21,141 nt of DNA from Smittium mucronatum (lineage: Eukaryota > Kickxellomycota > Harpellomycetes > Harpellales > Legeriomycetaceae): positions 3,762 to 24,902 of the forward strand of contig LSSL01000391.1 of the NCBI GenBank assembly GCA_001953115.1, given 5' to 3'. Below the pieces are notes generated by a model that ran no database searches, was not told the origin of the DNA, and saw only the letters and a program-made list of their open reading frames with translations. The position numbers and the translations under genes were made by a program. How positions within the stretch are numbered: position 1 is the stretch's first letter; each line of letters starts with the position of its first letter. Below are positions 1 through 12,058 of this stretch, piece after piece.

Positions 1-220
1 CCATTAAAGAAGATACAAGTTCTTCCATAACTGGCTCTCCCGCCAAATTCACTGATGGGTCTAAGTCTTCGCTCAGTTCAAGGGCTTCTATAGAGATGGA
101 AGCCTAAGCGTCACTTTCCCTATCGTCTGCCACTTTTCTCCAAACGTCAAACTCCGGGGCAAATTCATTAGAATAACCACCAGACTCGACCAACTCATGA
201 TCGCGTTTAATCATGCCCAT
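1..220 (-). pseudogene. Partial unidentified open frame with one in-frame stop
   Basis: Read on the minus strand, an ATG at 220-218 (a second ATG lies two codons later) opens a frame that runs off the window start. It contains one TAG at 106-104. The frame is open upstream of the ATG as far as a TGA at 247-245. The predicted protein is acidic and hydrophilic, with segments such as NEFAPEFDVWRKVADDRES before the stop and EALELSEDLDPSVN after it. Base composition is much richer in G+C than the next 6 kb, and both sides of the stop look like ordinary protein, which suggests recent loss of function or a stop that separates two open frames. I do not recognise the family. A transposable-element gag or transposase N-terminus is a guess from context only. 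The rest of the gene lies outside the window. Confidence 0.45.
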
Positions 221-413
221 AGCACTATTAAAGCTAATGCCTCTTCACAATACAACTAAACAGGTCTACAGGGAATGATCCTAACCCACGAAGGAATAAT
301 ACGACTGAAGATAACTCAACACGATTATCAACACGAATGATATAAAATAATTTATATTTATAAAAATTTAACTAAACAACTATACTAGACTACAAGTATA
401 ATTAAAATGACTA

Positions 414-500
414 CTACCAGTCTGCCAGCGTGCTAAGACTTTCAGACTATCAGCGGGGCGTAGCTTAACCTTAGGAGCTCAACGCGTCCTACCACTTTAA
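414..500. other. GC-rich patch with imperfect hairpin and a tRNA-like stretch
   Basis: This short patch has far higher G+C than its surroundings. It contains an imperfect inverted repeat, CTACCAGTCTG at 414-424 against CAGACTATCAG at 443-453 (8 of 11 positions pair). Just after it, at about 454-496, comes a stretch resembling a tRNA 5' half: an acceptor-like GGGGCG, then TAGCTT, then a D-arm-like AGCT...AGCT. No B box or 3' half follows, so this is not a functional tRNA. It could be the head of a tRNA-derived SINE or the leader or terminal region of the element carrying the minus-strand frame at 1-220. Both are inference. Confidence 0.25.
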
Positions 501-3500
501 TAGATTTTCAATTCTGTAACAAATTATTTTTAAAAAACTTGTATAAAATATTACTAATATATTATTAAACAAATTAATACGATAGGGTTAATTCTATGTT
601 TTGAAAATAAATGGGTTAATTGGGTTAATCTTGATTTGAATTAAAAATTAAAATTTTAATTTCAAAACTCTATAATCATTAATACTATTGAGAATAAATA
701 TATATACAGAAAATTTAATTAATTGATTTTAATTCAATCTAATTTCTAAATATTCGAAAAATTTTATTTTTTATTTTTCGGGAAAAACTTTCGATAGCTT
801 AAAGAGAATGTTTAATATTTATGTTTTAAGTATCAGAAGTAATGTTATCAGATAAGATAAAATAATTGATTTTAAGTATTTTAAAAATATTTATTACATT
901 TATAATTTTATCTTATTTATTTAAAACAAATGATATATTTAGATATTTTTTTTCAAAAGGATTTTATTATAGATTGTTTCAAATAATCTAAAAAAAAAAT
1001 AGTTTAATGTTAGTTTACACCAATAGATTAGATTAATTTTAATGTAAAATTTTTATTTAATTTAATTATAATAATTAAATTTTTAGCTTTAATAAATGAT
1101 TATTTTTAAAAAATATTTAAAAATAATCAAAAATTTTATATTAAAATGATCCCAAGATCGGAAATCATTAAAACTCTTTTTTTAATTTTAAAAAATATAA
1201 AAAAATCTATTTATAAGTTTTCATATCATATAATATATGCATAAAATTATTTTTATTAATAAAAATTTAAAGATATGTTAATTATGAAAAAATATTTTAT
1301 AAAAAAAACCATATTTTTAAAGCGAAAATTTTATATTAATTACTAATAATTTGATTATTAATATGAAGATTAGGATCGATTTTCAGAAATCTGAAAAAAT
1401 AATTCAAAGTGTTAAAATAAGAAATAGCGAAACAACATCCATGAAAGCAAAATGAGAGGATAAAAATTGGTGCTTCAAAGTTGATATATTCACAAATAAC
1501 GTTTCAAATTATTTTATTTATAAAAATTTTAGGCAGCAATCAATATTATTACCTTTTTAAATAAACAAATGTTAAAGAATTCTATATCATATGTACATTT
1601 AACTCCTATAAATTATAATTTTGAGGATTTGCTAATAATAAAAAAATGGCATTAATTATTCTCTTTCTTTTTTTGTCATATCATGTGTAATAAAAGTTTT
1701 TTTTTTGTATTTTTTTTGTAGGATTTTTATAGCACTATTTTAATAAAATTTCAAATATATTTTTAGTTTTATTTAAAAAAAACTCGTTAGAAAAATACAG
1801 GAAATTATATAAACCAAAAATAATGACCAATATGCTACCGATATTTAATAATTGTCATTGATTTGATCTTCTAATACATTAATCCCAGGAATAAAAGCGT
1901 TTCTCCAATACCAGAACACCATGATATAAAATCTAGATTTTTTTCAAAATTTATTAATTTCAATTTATTTTTTCCCGAAATAAAATTAAAAATTATTTTT
2001 CAATAAAAATCAAAAAATATTTACATTTTTTATTTTTTAGAAGGCGTTTTAAATAAAAAAAAGCGCCTAAATCAAATTTAAATCAACCCTAATTACAATT
2101 TTTAACTATTAAAAGCAGATTCTTTATCTATTTAGTTATATAAGTTTTTCTCTTTTCAAAAAAAAAAAAACTCGACTTTAAGTATAAACAAATTAAATTA
2201 TATTTAAAGATTAAAAATAACCAGAAGTTTTTCAATTGAATACTTAAACTTATAAAAATAGTAAATTTTAAAGTTATTGGTTATTTTCTTTAATATTAGC
2301 TTTAAAATTTATATTCTAAAAGGAATTTTTTTTGAAAATATTCCCTTAACAAACTTCTTTTTAATTATTTTAATTATTTAAATTTCATCGCTAGCTTATT
2401 TTCGGCACACCAGAAGCTTCACTTTAAAAATTTTCATTTTCATTAAGTATAATATGTGATTTTAAATTAGCAATTATTTATGTTTAATATATTATCATTA
2501 GCTAATAATAATCGAGAATAATATTAAGTACGAAAAATTATAGCGTTTTATAAACTATATACAAATATTCAGAATAACTTAAATATAAATGAAGTTGACC
2601 TACAGGAAATGTGAAAAAAACACATTTTTTTTCTAAGATTAATCCGTATAATATATTATGAATATAAAATATAAATTAAATATTGGGAATTTAAAAGACA
2701 TCCATATATATTATTTTATATATTTTTCCAACTTTAAAGCTCTTGTAATTTTAATATTATTTTCAAACTGTTTAATATTATGTGCTGTTATTTTTCCATA
2801 TTAGGAGATGTCTTGGTTTTTAACAAAAGTTTGCAACTATCAAATAGGACCTCGTTTATATAAATGGTGATTTTAGTCATATAACGTATAAATTTATTTT
2901 TTAATAGCCTTATTTTTTTTAAAAAGAGATATTTTATTAAGGTAAAGATTAGTTTAACTTTACTATTCTTTCTGATATATATTTTTTAGGGTAAAATATG
3001 AAATATACTTTATAATTCATTATAATGTTTAAATATTGACTTTTTGGTTAAATGTGGGTATTTTTTTACTGTTCTTTAAAAAAAATTATATAAATCGACC
3101 TACAAAAAAATATCCACAATTATCTATTTTTTTAAATTTAAAGAAAATCCCTCTTTTTATAGCTGAAACAGACCTATTTTGTAATTTTATTGAGCTGAAA
3201 AACTATATAAACTTTTTTATAATCATAATGAAATTTATTTTTTTTGAAAACTTAATCTGAAATATGGTCTCTCTTATCTAGTCTAGATACCGCTATGAGA
3301 CAAATACAATAGTTTAGTACAGTTTGATTTTTTAAGTTAATACATTAGTTTTTTTTTATAATTGCTATCGATAATTCTATATTAATTGACATTAAAATCC
3401 AAATAATTTTTTTTAAATTTTTTCAGATATTTGAATTGGGTCTCCAAAATATTATTTTAAACTATTAATAATAGAGAAAATTGAAAAAATGTGAAATTAA

Positions 3501-5930
3501 ACTTAACTTTTCAAAAAAAACATAATTAAAATTCAAATCAATTTATAAATATACGATGATTTCTCGACCTGATAATCATTTTTAGATAAGTCGGCAGGAA
3601 TTTCACAATTTTTTTAATTGTTATGTTCTAATTAAATATTTTGATATCGTTAATGACATAAAAAATCAATCATAATAAGTTTTCCTTTGTTTTTCCGAGC
3701 TTTATTAATAAAAGTTCTCCTCTTATTCTGCAAAATTCACTATAAAGACGTCTTTTGGATGGTATCAGGTAGTAAATATGAATTTAATACACTTTGTGAA
3801 ATATGTGAAAAGTCTTAAATGAGTATGTTGGTTCCCGAATAATACTTTTATATTTGCCGAAAATTGTAAAATTTCAAAAATGATCGATTCCATCCAAAAT
3901 TTCCAAATTAATACATAAATTAAAAAACTGATACAAAATGAGCAAAGTAACATTTATATAAAATAAGCTACTTAGAGTAATGAAAAAATAAATAAATTTA
4001 TTAATTGGGTAATTTAAATTTAAACTAATACTATTTAAATAATAATTATCGTATTTAATATCGAGTTGTTTTATTTTAAAAGCTTTATAAGATTTAAAAT
4101 TTTATTTTTATAACAGAAATGGTTTTAATATTATTTTATTCTCAAAAAAAAAATACATATTTTTTTTAATCAAACCATTTTCATCTAATTTTAATAACTA
4201 TGTAAATTAATTATTGATATAATTGGGTTCTAAATTTATATTATGGATAATTACCGAATTAACAACTTTTTTTGATAATAATAACCTTAATTTATCATAT
4301 TTTTAGTAGATATATTATATAATCGAGATAAAAAAATATCTTTTATTTTTGGCTCAAGTTTAGATATTTATTTGTAAATAATTTTTTAAAAAATGCGCTA
4401 ATATTTTACATGAATTTTAATATAACCAAAATAATTATTTTTTATGAAACTAATTTATAATTATCTTAACATATTGATTTTGATTTTTTGATATTATGGC
4501 AGTTAATTTACTAGTAAAATGTATGTTTTATTGGTACATAATTCAATTTAGCCATCGATTTTTAACGAAACGATTATATATTTTTTTAAGAGGTATTAAG
4601 AAATGTGATACTTTATTATGAAAGAAACTTCACTTCATTTCACACAAATTAAACTGATTCTAAAATTGAAACCTTATAAATGAAGATGTGGATTGTTATT
4701 TTATATTTATAAATATTTTAAGTTTAATAATATCAATTTGATATAAGAAATTCACCTAGAAAATAGAATCTTTTCGAAAAAAATTATTTATGAAATTAAT
4801 ATTTCATTAAAACTGTTTTCTTAATTTTTCAAGTGTTCAAATTATCGCATTTTTTATCTATTCAACTTCTATAAGATTTTGATAAATCTTATTTATTAAA
4901 TTTATTAACACATCATACTGAAAAAATTAAGTGCAATAATATACTAACTAAATAATTTTTTTTTTAGGAAAAGCACCATATAATATATAATTACTATAAA
5001 AAATCTTATTCTTAATTAGTTAAAATCAATATAAGTGATCACTCTTACTTATCAGATAGTGACAGTTTAAATTTAAATCACCCAATTATTAAATTAATCC
5101 ATTCTTTTATTAATCTACATAAATTTTTGTAGATAAAAATTTCCTAATTACTCGTTTAGTATCATTTTTCTAAAATTGTATCAGATTACATAATTTTGAG
5201 TTGAATCACAAATTTACATATTTTTTTAAAGTTATCTTTTTTTCATCGATGCTATTAAAATTTTTATAACCAAATCAAATTTCTAGCCTGAAAAATAAAT
5301 AGAACGCCATATTGATAAATATGTCCAGATAAATATACACCCAAAATCAAATAGAATTGAGTGATTTATTTTGGAAAATTAATAAAAAATAGATCAAATG
5401 ATTTTTTTTTATTTTTCGAGCGAGTAAAGCTTGTTAAACTTCTCTCTATTAAATTGATTAATAATAAAATCATAAAAACCAATGAAATTCTCTATTTTTT
5501 AAAAGTGAGTGTGTATAAACCCAGTAAGGCTTTAAATATGCAATTTTTATTAGTGCTAAACATTTATATTATTATTCATATATGTAAATATCTGGAATTT
5601 ATCAATATTGAAAAGTTAAAGAGTTAAGGTCACCGATATTTCAAGCTTTATGAAAAAAATTCAAATTTGAATTATGCTTAAAAACCTTTAAAATTGAATT
5701 TTAATATTTAATTATCTTATATTTTTTGTAATGACTATTTTTTATCAGAAAAAATTGATTGCTTAAATTCATAGCATCACCATATTTTACGTTTATAAGT
5801 AAGTTTCTTAAGTTTTGAAAGTTTTTCATAATGTTTCATTCTGGGAATTATTTTAACTTTTTGAAGGCTGTTTGAGGAACGAAGGCATCGAAAACAAATA
5901 CTTGTATTTATAACAAGTTGAATATCATTT
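501..5930. other. A/T-rich DNA without recognisable genes
   Basis: This stretch of more than 5 kb consists almost entirely of A and T with frequent A and T runs. The longest frames starting with ATG are 62 to 88 codons and are built from Phe, Ile, Leu, Lys and Asn, as expected from random A/T-rich sequence. I see no conserved motif, RNA gene, tandem array or recognisable mobile-element segment on either strand. Very old decayed repeats could be present but cannot be identified by reading. Confidence 0.6.
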
Positions 5931-5938
5931 TATTGGTT

Positions 5939-6044
5939 GATATAAATAGATTTTGATAAATGACATTGAGAAATTAAATTGAAGATATAAAATAATTAGT
6001 ATCTTCTCCATTTTATCAAAAGTCATTTATAAATCTGCTATATC
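5939..6044. repeat. Nested imperfect hairpin
   Basis: The arm at 5939-5964 (beginning GATATAAATAGATTTTG and ending AAATGAC) is matched in reverse complement by 6022-6044 (GTCATTTATAAATC...TATATC), with a few mismatches and a three-base gap. Inside the loop, GAAGATA at 5981-5987 pairs exactly with TATCTTC at 6000-6006. Two nested inverted repeats in about 105 bases could be a small foldback element or a structured RNA, but in DNA this A/T-rich chance is a serious alternative. Confidence 0.35.
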
Positions 6045-7080
6045 TACGGGGCTATTTTTCTTTAGAGAAGTGTAGGGAGCCTAAATTTTTTTTGGAACCA
6101 AAGGTTCTCTTAAATATTTATATGTTTATAGACCTAGAAATTCCAAAGTTTCAGATTGTGAAATTATTATATTAATAATTTTTATAAGTTAGTATTTTTT
6201 AAAAGTGCTCACGCTGTAAAATTATTCCTGGAGTAATATTTTTTCCTATTTTACTACCGATAAATTTTTTAAAACAGTCGTTACTAAACTTGTATCATGA
6301 GAAAAATTATTAGAAATAATAAATAATAAAGTAGAACAATTCAATCAGAAATGATGTCATTTTATTTTTTATTTGAAGTGGATTTAAATAAAAATATCAT
6401 AATGACAAAAAACTTTGATAACATATGTTTTTTTAGTAATATTCTAGGATATTAACTGAAAAATAATTTTCATTATATTCTAAAAACGTAAACTGAATCA
6501 TTTTTGCTTTTTTACTATTTTTATTATAATCTTAGATACAGTTAATTTATGCCCTATTATTTTCTAATATGCAAATAATGGATTCTCTGAAGACAATTTC
6601 TTAGTCTCCAAGATTCTATTAAGCCAAAATATTAGTTTATTTTTTGAACAAAAATTTTAATGATAATCCTCGTTTTTTCCCCATGTACCAAGATAAATTA
6701 AAATTGATTCAGTATTATGAGGAAGTAATTGATAGGAGATCTCTTTTACTCTCCTCTCAGAACTTTCAGTTCTTTAAGAATTTTATTGATTATTTTATCT
6801 GAATTTATTGGGTCTTTATAATCTAAAATACCAGGAAATATTTTGAGAGGTCAGTAGAGTGAACTAAAAATAATTTTAGTTTAGTTTCAATGACAAAATA
6901 TAATATGCTAAGACCATCAGGTAATATCTCTTAATGAATAATTATCTAATAGAAAGACATAAAAAAAACTCTGTGTCATTAAGAAAATTTTCCTTTTCCA
7001 TAAATTTAATTTATTAACCTATTAGTTTTAAAGTGTAGTGGGATATTTTTTGAGGACTTTCTTTGATATTTTTCACCATT
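6045..7080. other. A/T-rich DNA, no gene seen
   Basis: I see no coding frame, RNA gene or repeat in this stretch that I can support. Composition becomes slightly less A/T-extreme towards 7000, where the retrotransposon relic begins. Confidence 0.5.
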
Positions 7081-7089
7081 TAATGCGCC

Positions 7090-8640
7090 GGAGTGAGTAT
7101 GCTCCAGAAATAATTATGGAAAAGTGGGGGTGGGGGGTATATCCAGCTTCAGAAATAATAGGAAACATGTTTGGGTCACTCGTTTTGGGTTTATTATTGC
7201 CATTTTTAGTTTCCTCATTGCGAATAAGCATAAAATTTAATGTAACAAGAACGGGGATATTTTTGAAAAGTCATTTAATCTCGTTCAAGAGTTTGATGGG
7301 GTATCCTTACCATTTAATTTTTCTTTGGCACTTTGGAGTAACATATCTATATATGTTTGATTTACAACTGATCCGAATTGGTATATCCTTATTGGTCCTT
7401 ACCACCTTTCACTGAATTGAATCAGTTTGTGGGAAGCATGCATTACCACTTTTCTTGACTGTAGTTTTATTTTAAGCCAAAAAAAATTTATAAAAACTAA
7501 ATTAAATGATATAATTTTTTTTTATCACAACTCCCCTCTGCCAATATAGCAGCGAAATAAAACAAGGCCATTGGTTCAAGGGGGCTGTTGAGCCACTTAA
7601 AGTCTAAATCTTAAATTTTCTGCATACTCGGATGCCAATCATAAATTTTGCTGTTTAAAAAAAAAATTTAGGATCTGCGGTTTCAGCTTATTCTGACTAT
7701 AATTATGTCTAGACTTCCGTCCAAGGAGCTTTTTGACTATCTTCGACAAGTATTCGTCAAAATTCGGATTTTTTTTTTTTGATTTCTGAGCTGATCGGTG
7801 CAGTTATGAACCTGAAGATCTTCTTATTTAGCTTTCTATCCCATCGAGAGCAATTTAATAAGATTTATTGACAATTTCAGTCACATATATTTTTCATAAA
7901 GGTCTAATTTTTTTTAATTTTTTCATCTAAAAATTACATATTTGAAAGTCGTTGGATTTTCCAAAAAGTCCCCATTTGTACTATACCAATTTCCTAAAGC
8001 CAATTTTCAGACCAGGGTACAGCAGATTTAGATTCATTGAGTTTTCTTGTATACATATTTTTCGATCCATCATCTACTAGTATATTTTAGACCAGGCTTT
8101 TATAATTATTCCTGATGACTATGTTGATTGCTTTTTCACCTTTTGAATTTTGAAAAAAAAGTTTTTTTTTCAATCTTGCACTACTTTTCACCTATGTTGC
8201 ATTCTGGCATTGGGTGGTGGCTTAATGAGATCAGAAGCCCAAATTTTTGATTTTAGACACTTAAAGTATGCACTCTCTAGAAAAATACTGGTTTTAAAAA
8301 TTCCGGACTTTATCCCCAGTTAGGCATGAACTCTCAAAATGACGTCATACTTTCGCAAATTGGAAACAATTAGGATGGCTTAGGCAATTTCGGCTCGTAA
8401 ATACTATATTATATCTTAACTCATGCCAAAATGTTCTTTACATAACTTCCATAAGAATTGGAGTCAAATTTATAGATTTATTTTTAAACTGGTGAGCACT
8501 TCAATCCTAATAAAGAAGCTATGTGTACCATAGAAGATCTTTCTGAATTTTAATTCGTTGTTCTTGATAGTCACTGACACTTTTTATCTAGTATCCACTA
8601 AATACACTGAATATAGATACTGGTAAGTATTTGGGATTTT
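7090..8640 (-). pseudogene. LINE ORF2 relic, region C-terminal to the reverse transcriptase
   Basis: This is the 3' continuation of the reverse transcriptase relic just upstream (8774-9354). Reading the minus strand, a KYL block near 8630-8620 sits where LINE proteins of this type carry KYLG. A segment with EVLTSLKIN and PIL followed by a disrupted YG...FGM-like stretch lies near 8500-8430. Next, 8379-8188 is open except for one stop at 8322-8320 and contains LGIKSGIFKTSIFLESAYFK and SKIWASDLI. Further on, near 7765-7640, the frame reads NFDEYLSKIVKKLLGRKSRH, and a last coding-like piece with SIIISGAYSLRR lies near 7150-7100. The order and spacing agree with the C-terminal part of non-LTR retrotransposon ORF2 proteins. 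Frames change repeatedly and stops are frequent, so nothing here is functional. The exact 3' end, any poly-A tail and a target duplication were not found. Confidence 0.6.
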
Positions 8641-8773
8641 TTATCCTCGCGATACTAGATCGAAAGATCAGGGACCGGTGAAATCAATTAAAATTCACTT
8701 GAAATCACTTAAATTCATCTTTTTTTGTGCTCGGACAGTCAGAAATTTCGATTTATTTCAATATAATTCAGTT

Positions 8774-9354
8774 CTAAGATTTGGAAAATAGCACTGCTTC
8801 GTTGAAAAAATAAATTCCAGATATTCTAGAGGTGATTCCAGGAAAATATACACTTTGGATATCTTTGATTTTTAATACAAAAACCAAAGATTATTTGACA
8901 GGCAGGACAGCTTTGTAGCAACCAAATCAATTAAATTTTAGGTGCGTAGAAATCATTTTTAATCTTAAAAACTTTTTTTGGGTATCCATATAGGTCAAAA
9001 ACAGCACTAAGCAACTCAACTCAGCTCCAATCCTTATTTTCTTAAATTTATATCTTAGTGTAATTTGATTATATATTAATATTCTTATTTGTAGTCGATA
9101 TTGCATATGTAGGTTATTTTTTAGCCGTTAAATTTCGTATAGGGTAGTGATTGACCAGTGCACTCCTCGAAATTTCTGAATCCAGCCTGCTCCTTGGCTA
9201 AAATTTCACATTTTTTTACAGTATGAGCCTGTTTGGTACTAATATTTTGGATAAAAGCTTCAAAAATGTTGGAATAACTATAATTACTTGAAAATGATCG
9301 ATTTATTTCATATATTCATTTTTAAAGGACATGCACTACAATAATACTATCCAT
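8774..9354 (-). pseudogene. LINE (non-LTR retrotransposon) reverse transcriptase relic
   Basis: The minus strand preserves ordered reverse transcriptase landmarks of a LINE ORF2. At about 9353-9320 the frame reads DSIIVVHV, where the family has a VVPI-KKGD block. The frame then stays open from 9315 to 9124 and contains ILAKEQAGFRNFEECTGQ, a clear match to the QAGFR...EEC...Q signature. A second frame near 8990-8955 gives TYMDTQKKF, the remnant of the FIDF-KAFD motif with the first catalytic Asp. At 8818-8777 the sequence reads GIYFFNEAVLFSKS, aligning with GLLFADDAVLF; both catalytic Asp of FADD are lost (FFNE). About 80 bp of A/T-rich sequence appear inserted between QAGFR and the FIDF remnant, and the PQG region is missing. 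The motif order, not any single motif, supports the call. The EEC variant is one I associate with fungal LINEs, but that is from memory. Confidence 0.8.
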
Positions 9355-9442
9355 ATTTTTCGTGATTTCCCCAGAATCTTACATTTAATTAATAATTTTG
9401 AAAAAAATTTCTGCTGTTTTCGACTCTGGAATTTTTTATGTG

Positions 9443-9679
9443 TCATCAGTCTTCATATCTCACAGGGTATTTAACCAGAGCCATTATCCTTGTTATTCGG
9501 TGTATCAGATGCGTCGTGATAATATCAGTCCATCTGATATTATGGTCGCATTCTGGGAATTATTCACAGTCTGTGGGTATCAGCGATTCCCAATTAGTAG
9601 TACAACGACCATTTCCTGTATTTTCATTGGCCGATTCTCCAAATATTATTTCAAATTTGCTGCTTTTTATTTTTTTCAG
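9443..9679 (-). pseudogene. LINE ORF2 relic, linker between endonuclease and reverse transcriptase
   Basis: On the minus strand a 78-codon stretch is open except for a single TAA after PTDCE, and ends in two adjacent TGA codons at 9448-9443. It contains TNWESLIP and, after the internal stop, DHNIRWTDIITTHL. LINE proteins with the EEC-type reverse transcriptase usually carry a W-E-I motif followed by a run of conserved residues about 90 to 120 residues before QAGFR, and the IRWTDI segment lies at about that distance from the QAGFR codons near 9180. Composition is richer in G+C than the flanks. A plus-strand frame of 109 codons overlaps here (9398-9727) but has no recognisable motif and I treat it as a shadow. 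Confidence 0.5.
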
Positions 9680-9923
9680 TTATTTAATTTTAATTTAGAT
9701 CTTGCATTGTCTTCCGAGAAGTCCTGAGAGAGTTCCTAGTGCATGTTAAATTTTTCTCCAGTAATTTTTAGAGTCATTAGATAACGTTTGATCATATATC
9801 TATTTCATTTTTATATCATAATAAAATTTTGGATCAAATTTTATCGATTTAATCCAATTTATTTGGGAATTAAGCAATATTTTCCCTCTATTTTGCCAAT
9901 TAATAATCCAGAAAAAAATTTCT

Positions 9924-10103
9924 TCAATTTTCGATAGTAAAAATTGCTTTTTTGGACAGAGGAGTTGATCTTGCCTCTGCAGAACCTGTGTTAACTTGAA
10001 TAAAATTTGGTTTTGACCTTAATGTGTTGTAAATGTCTTTCAAAAGTCCATTTAAGTCCGACTCTTCATCTTTTATAACCGTAAATATATTAATAATTAT
10101 TAA
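9924..10103 (-). pseudogene. Coding-like fragment, probable upstream part of the LINE relic
   Basis: A 59-codon frame without ATG is open on the minus strand between a TAA at 10106-10104 and a TGA at 9926-9924. It reads as an ordinary hydrophilic protein (KDEESDLNGLLKDIYNTL, then GSAEARSTPLSKKAIF) and uses balanced codons, in contrast with the Phe/Ile/Lys/Asn bias of random frames nearby. It lies on the same strand and about 250 bases upstream of the next LINE fragment, so belonging to the same element is the simplest reading. I recognise no domain in it, and it could be a separate insertion or an exon of a lost gene. Confidence 0.4.
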
Positions 10104-10106
10104 TTA

Positions 10107-12058
10107 TTTGCCTCAAAAGAATATTTTTGGAATATTTTTTTATTTATTTGCCTCGAATTTCTAGATAATGGAAATTCAGCTCAGATGTGATTAACATAAT
10201 TTCAGAAATATAGAGATTTTTGATGGTGATTCACCAATTTTTACTTCCTCATAATGATGCGCAGTTTAAATAATCTATCTTTAGACGAATAAATTTTTTA
10301 TTGTGTCTAGCTCCTGAAGAATTTGTTACTTCAGTTCGCTGAAAGACCCAATCTAAGCTTAGTTACAAATTGATCATCACTATTATATTCCATATCCTAA
10401 TCAATAAGAATAATAGTTAATTAAATTTGGTTTATTTTTAATTACATGTCCAAGAAATTCATCTTTTGAAACTATTCGAAAATTACCCACACTTTATATA
10501 TGAAAATTAGTGACTTAAATTTCAAATACTGTTTTATTTAAAAATTTGCAATGTATTATACTAAATATCAATTTTTGTGAAGGTTCAAACCCTTCTTATG
10601 AGTAGAAAAGACCTGATCCTGAAGGCCAATATTGTTTAGTTACACCTAAGGTAAGATATTTTTTAATCTCGATACATTTGTATCTGTCAGTTTATATCCG
10701 AAATTTTTTTTATTAAGAATATCTTCCTGGAGCTCCAGAATTTCAGACCGATATGAGTTGAGTTAATAATCATGCTTTTCTCTAAATTTATAATTCCACT
10801 AAAATTAAGTGATATTATTCTAATCCAACAATTAAGCCCATAATTTGGGTCCAGTTAATTGGTATATTTTTTTATAAATTCATTGTTCATCAAATTCACA
10901 TTTTATGAATTTTCGCCAATGAAATTCTCGGATCAAAAAAATTTATCGTTTTTCCTGAAAAATTTCTGCTTTTAATAATTTTTAGATTTTTGTTATTTCA
11001 TAAATGAACAATAATTTCATTACATATAATCAATATTTCTCCCAACAGATTAAATCTTACCAAAAATTAATTGGCTTCTCAAATCCGAAATGATATAAAT
11101 ACGAAGGTTTAGCCATTTTGAAATTGCTAAGCTTTTCTTTTCGTTTCTATCTCCTCTTAAATTCCCACCTTAGATCACATCCTAAGCTTATTTCATTTAA
11201 ATCTAATCCTTGTTCCAAATAATTCTGATCCTTAAAATTTAATCAATTTTTAAATTCATTATTTTTTATTAACATGACCATAATTTACGGCGTCATTCTT
11301 CGTTTCTTTGTATGATTTTTTTTCTGCTAAATTTATTATATTTCAATAAAAAGTGATTTTTATGTACTTTTTTGCAAATTGCATACCGAGTTCCTGGATA
11401 TTGAATAATAATATCCTTTAAGAATAATACTTAGTCTTATTAAGGTTATTATTGGCAAAATCAATGTCTATATTATTCTTTTATATCATATACAATAATT
11501 CGATTGATTGAATTACATTATAGGATCAATACGCTTGTGATAAGTAATAATGTTTTTTTATTTTTTTGAAACTAAGAGCGCTACAATTTATTCGCTTCAC
11601 CTGTCCAATAGGGCTGGCGCTAAGTTAACCAGTCCTTATAGTTCAGTTATTATTAGCTTAGTAAAGTATGATATTTCAGCAAACCCATCCAATAACCAAT
11701 TTACACACTCAGAAAAATAAAACTAAAATATATTCAATTGAATATCCCATGTAGATTAAATTTATTTAAGATGAAAATGTTCAGCTTTTTTTAGATGTTT
11801 GGAAATTTCGAAAATAACCTTTTGAAGTCTGATTTATCTTTACAATAGTAAAACGTGCCATCAAATTATTTTTGGTATAAAAACCAGTTATATAGAAACT
11901 CCTCCAATTAAACGATGTAAAAAATGTATTAGTATATACTGTCGCACGCTCATCATTTACATATCACTTATCTCCATCTTGAGGTTCTATTTCGACGAAT
12001 CAATCAGATCATTTATATATCCTTTGTTGTGCTCAACTTTTTTTTTCGGGAATTTTAC
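10107..12058. other. A/T-rich DNA with scattered less-biased patches, no feature identified
   Basis: Most of this stretch is A/T-rich with no supported feature. Patches near 10560-10640 and 11580-11650 are richer in G+C and may be older repeat fragments. The first includes a B-box-like GGTTCAAACCC, but no A box precedes it at a useful distance and no cloverleaf forms. Confidence 0.45.

Noticed and set aside
3036..3260. Plus-strand 74-codon frame
   Set aside because: It consists mostly of Phe, Ile, Asn and Lys from T and A runs. Chance explains it.
3765..3953. Minus-strand 62-codon frame
   Set aside because: It is short, A/T-driven and without motif or context.
5361..5627. Plus-strand 88-codon frame
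   Set aside because: Composition is Ile/Lys/Leu/Asn/Phe as expected from A/T-rich sequence; there is no motif, no coding neighbour and no change in base composition.
7038..7415. Plus-strand 125-codon frame, the longest in the window
   Set aside because: It has no recognisable domain and is hydrophobic throughout. The minus strand over the same bases carries fragments consistent with the LINE relic, so it is most likely a shadow frame.
10590..10604. B-box-like GGTTCAAACCC suggesting a tRNA or SINE promoter
   Set aside because: No A box lies upstream at the normal spacing and the flanks do not pair as a T-arm or acceptor stem.
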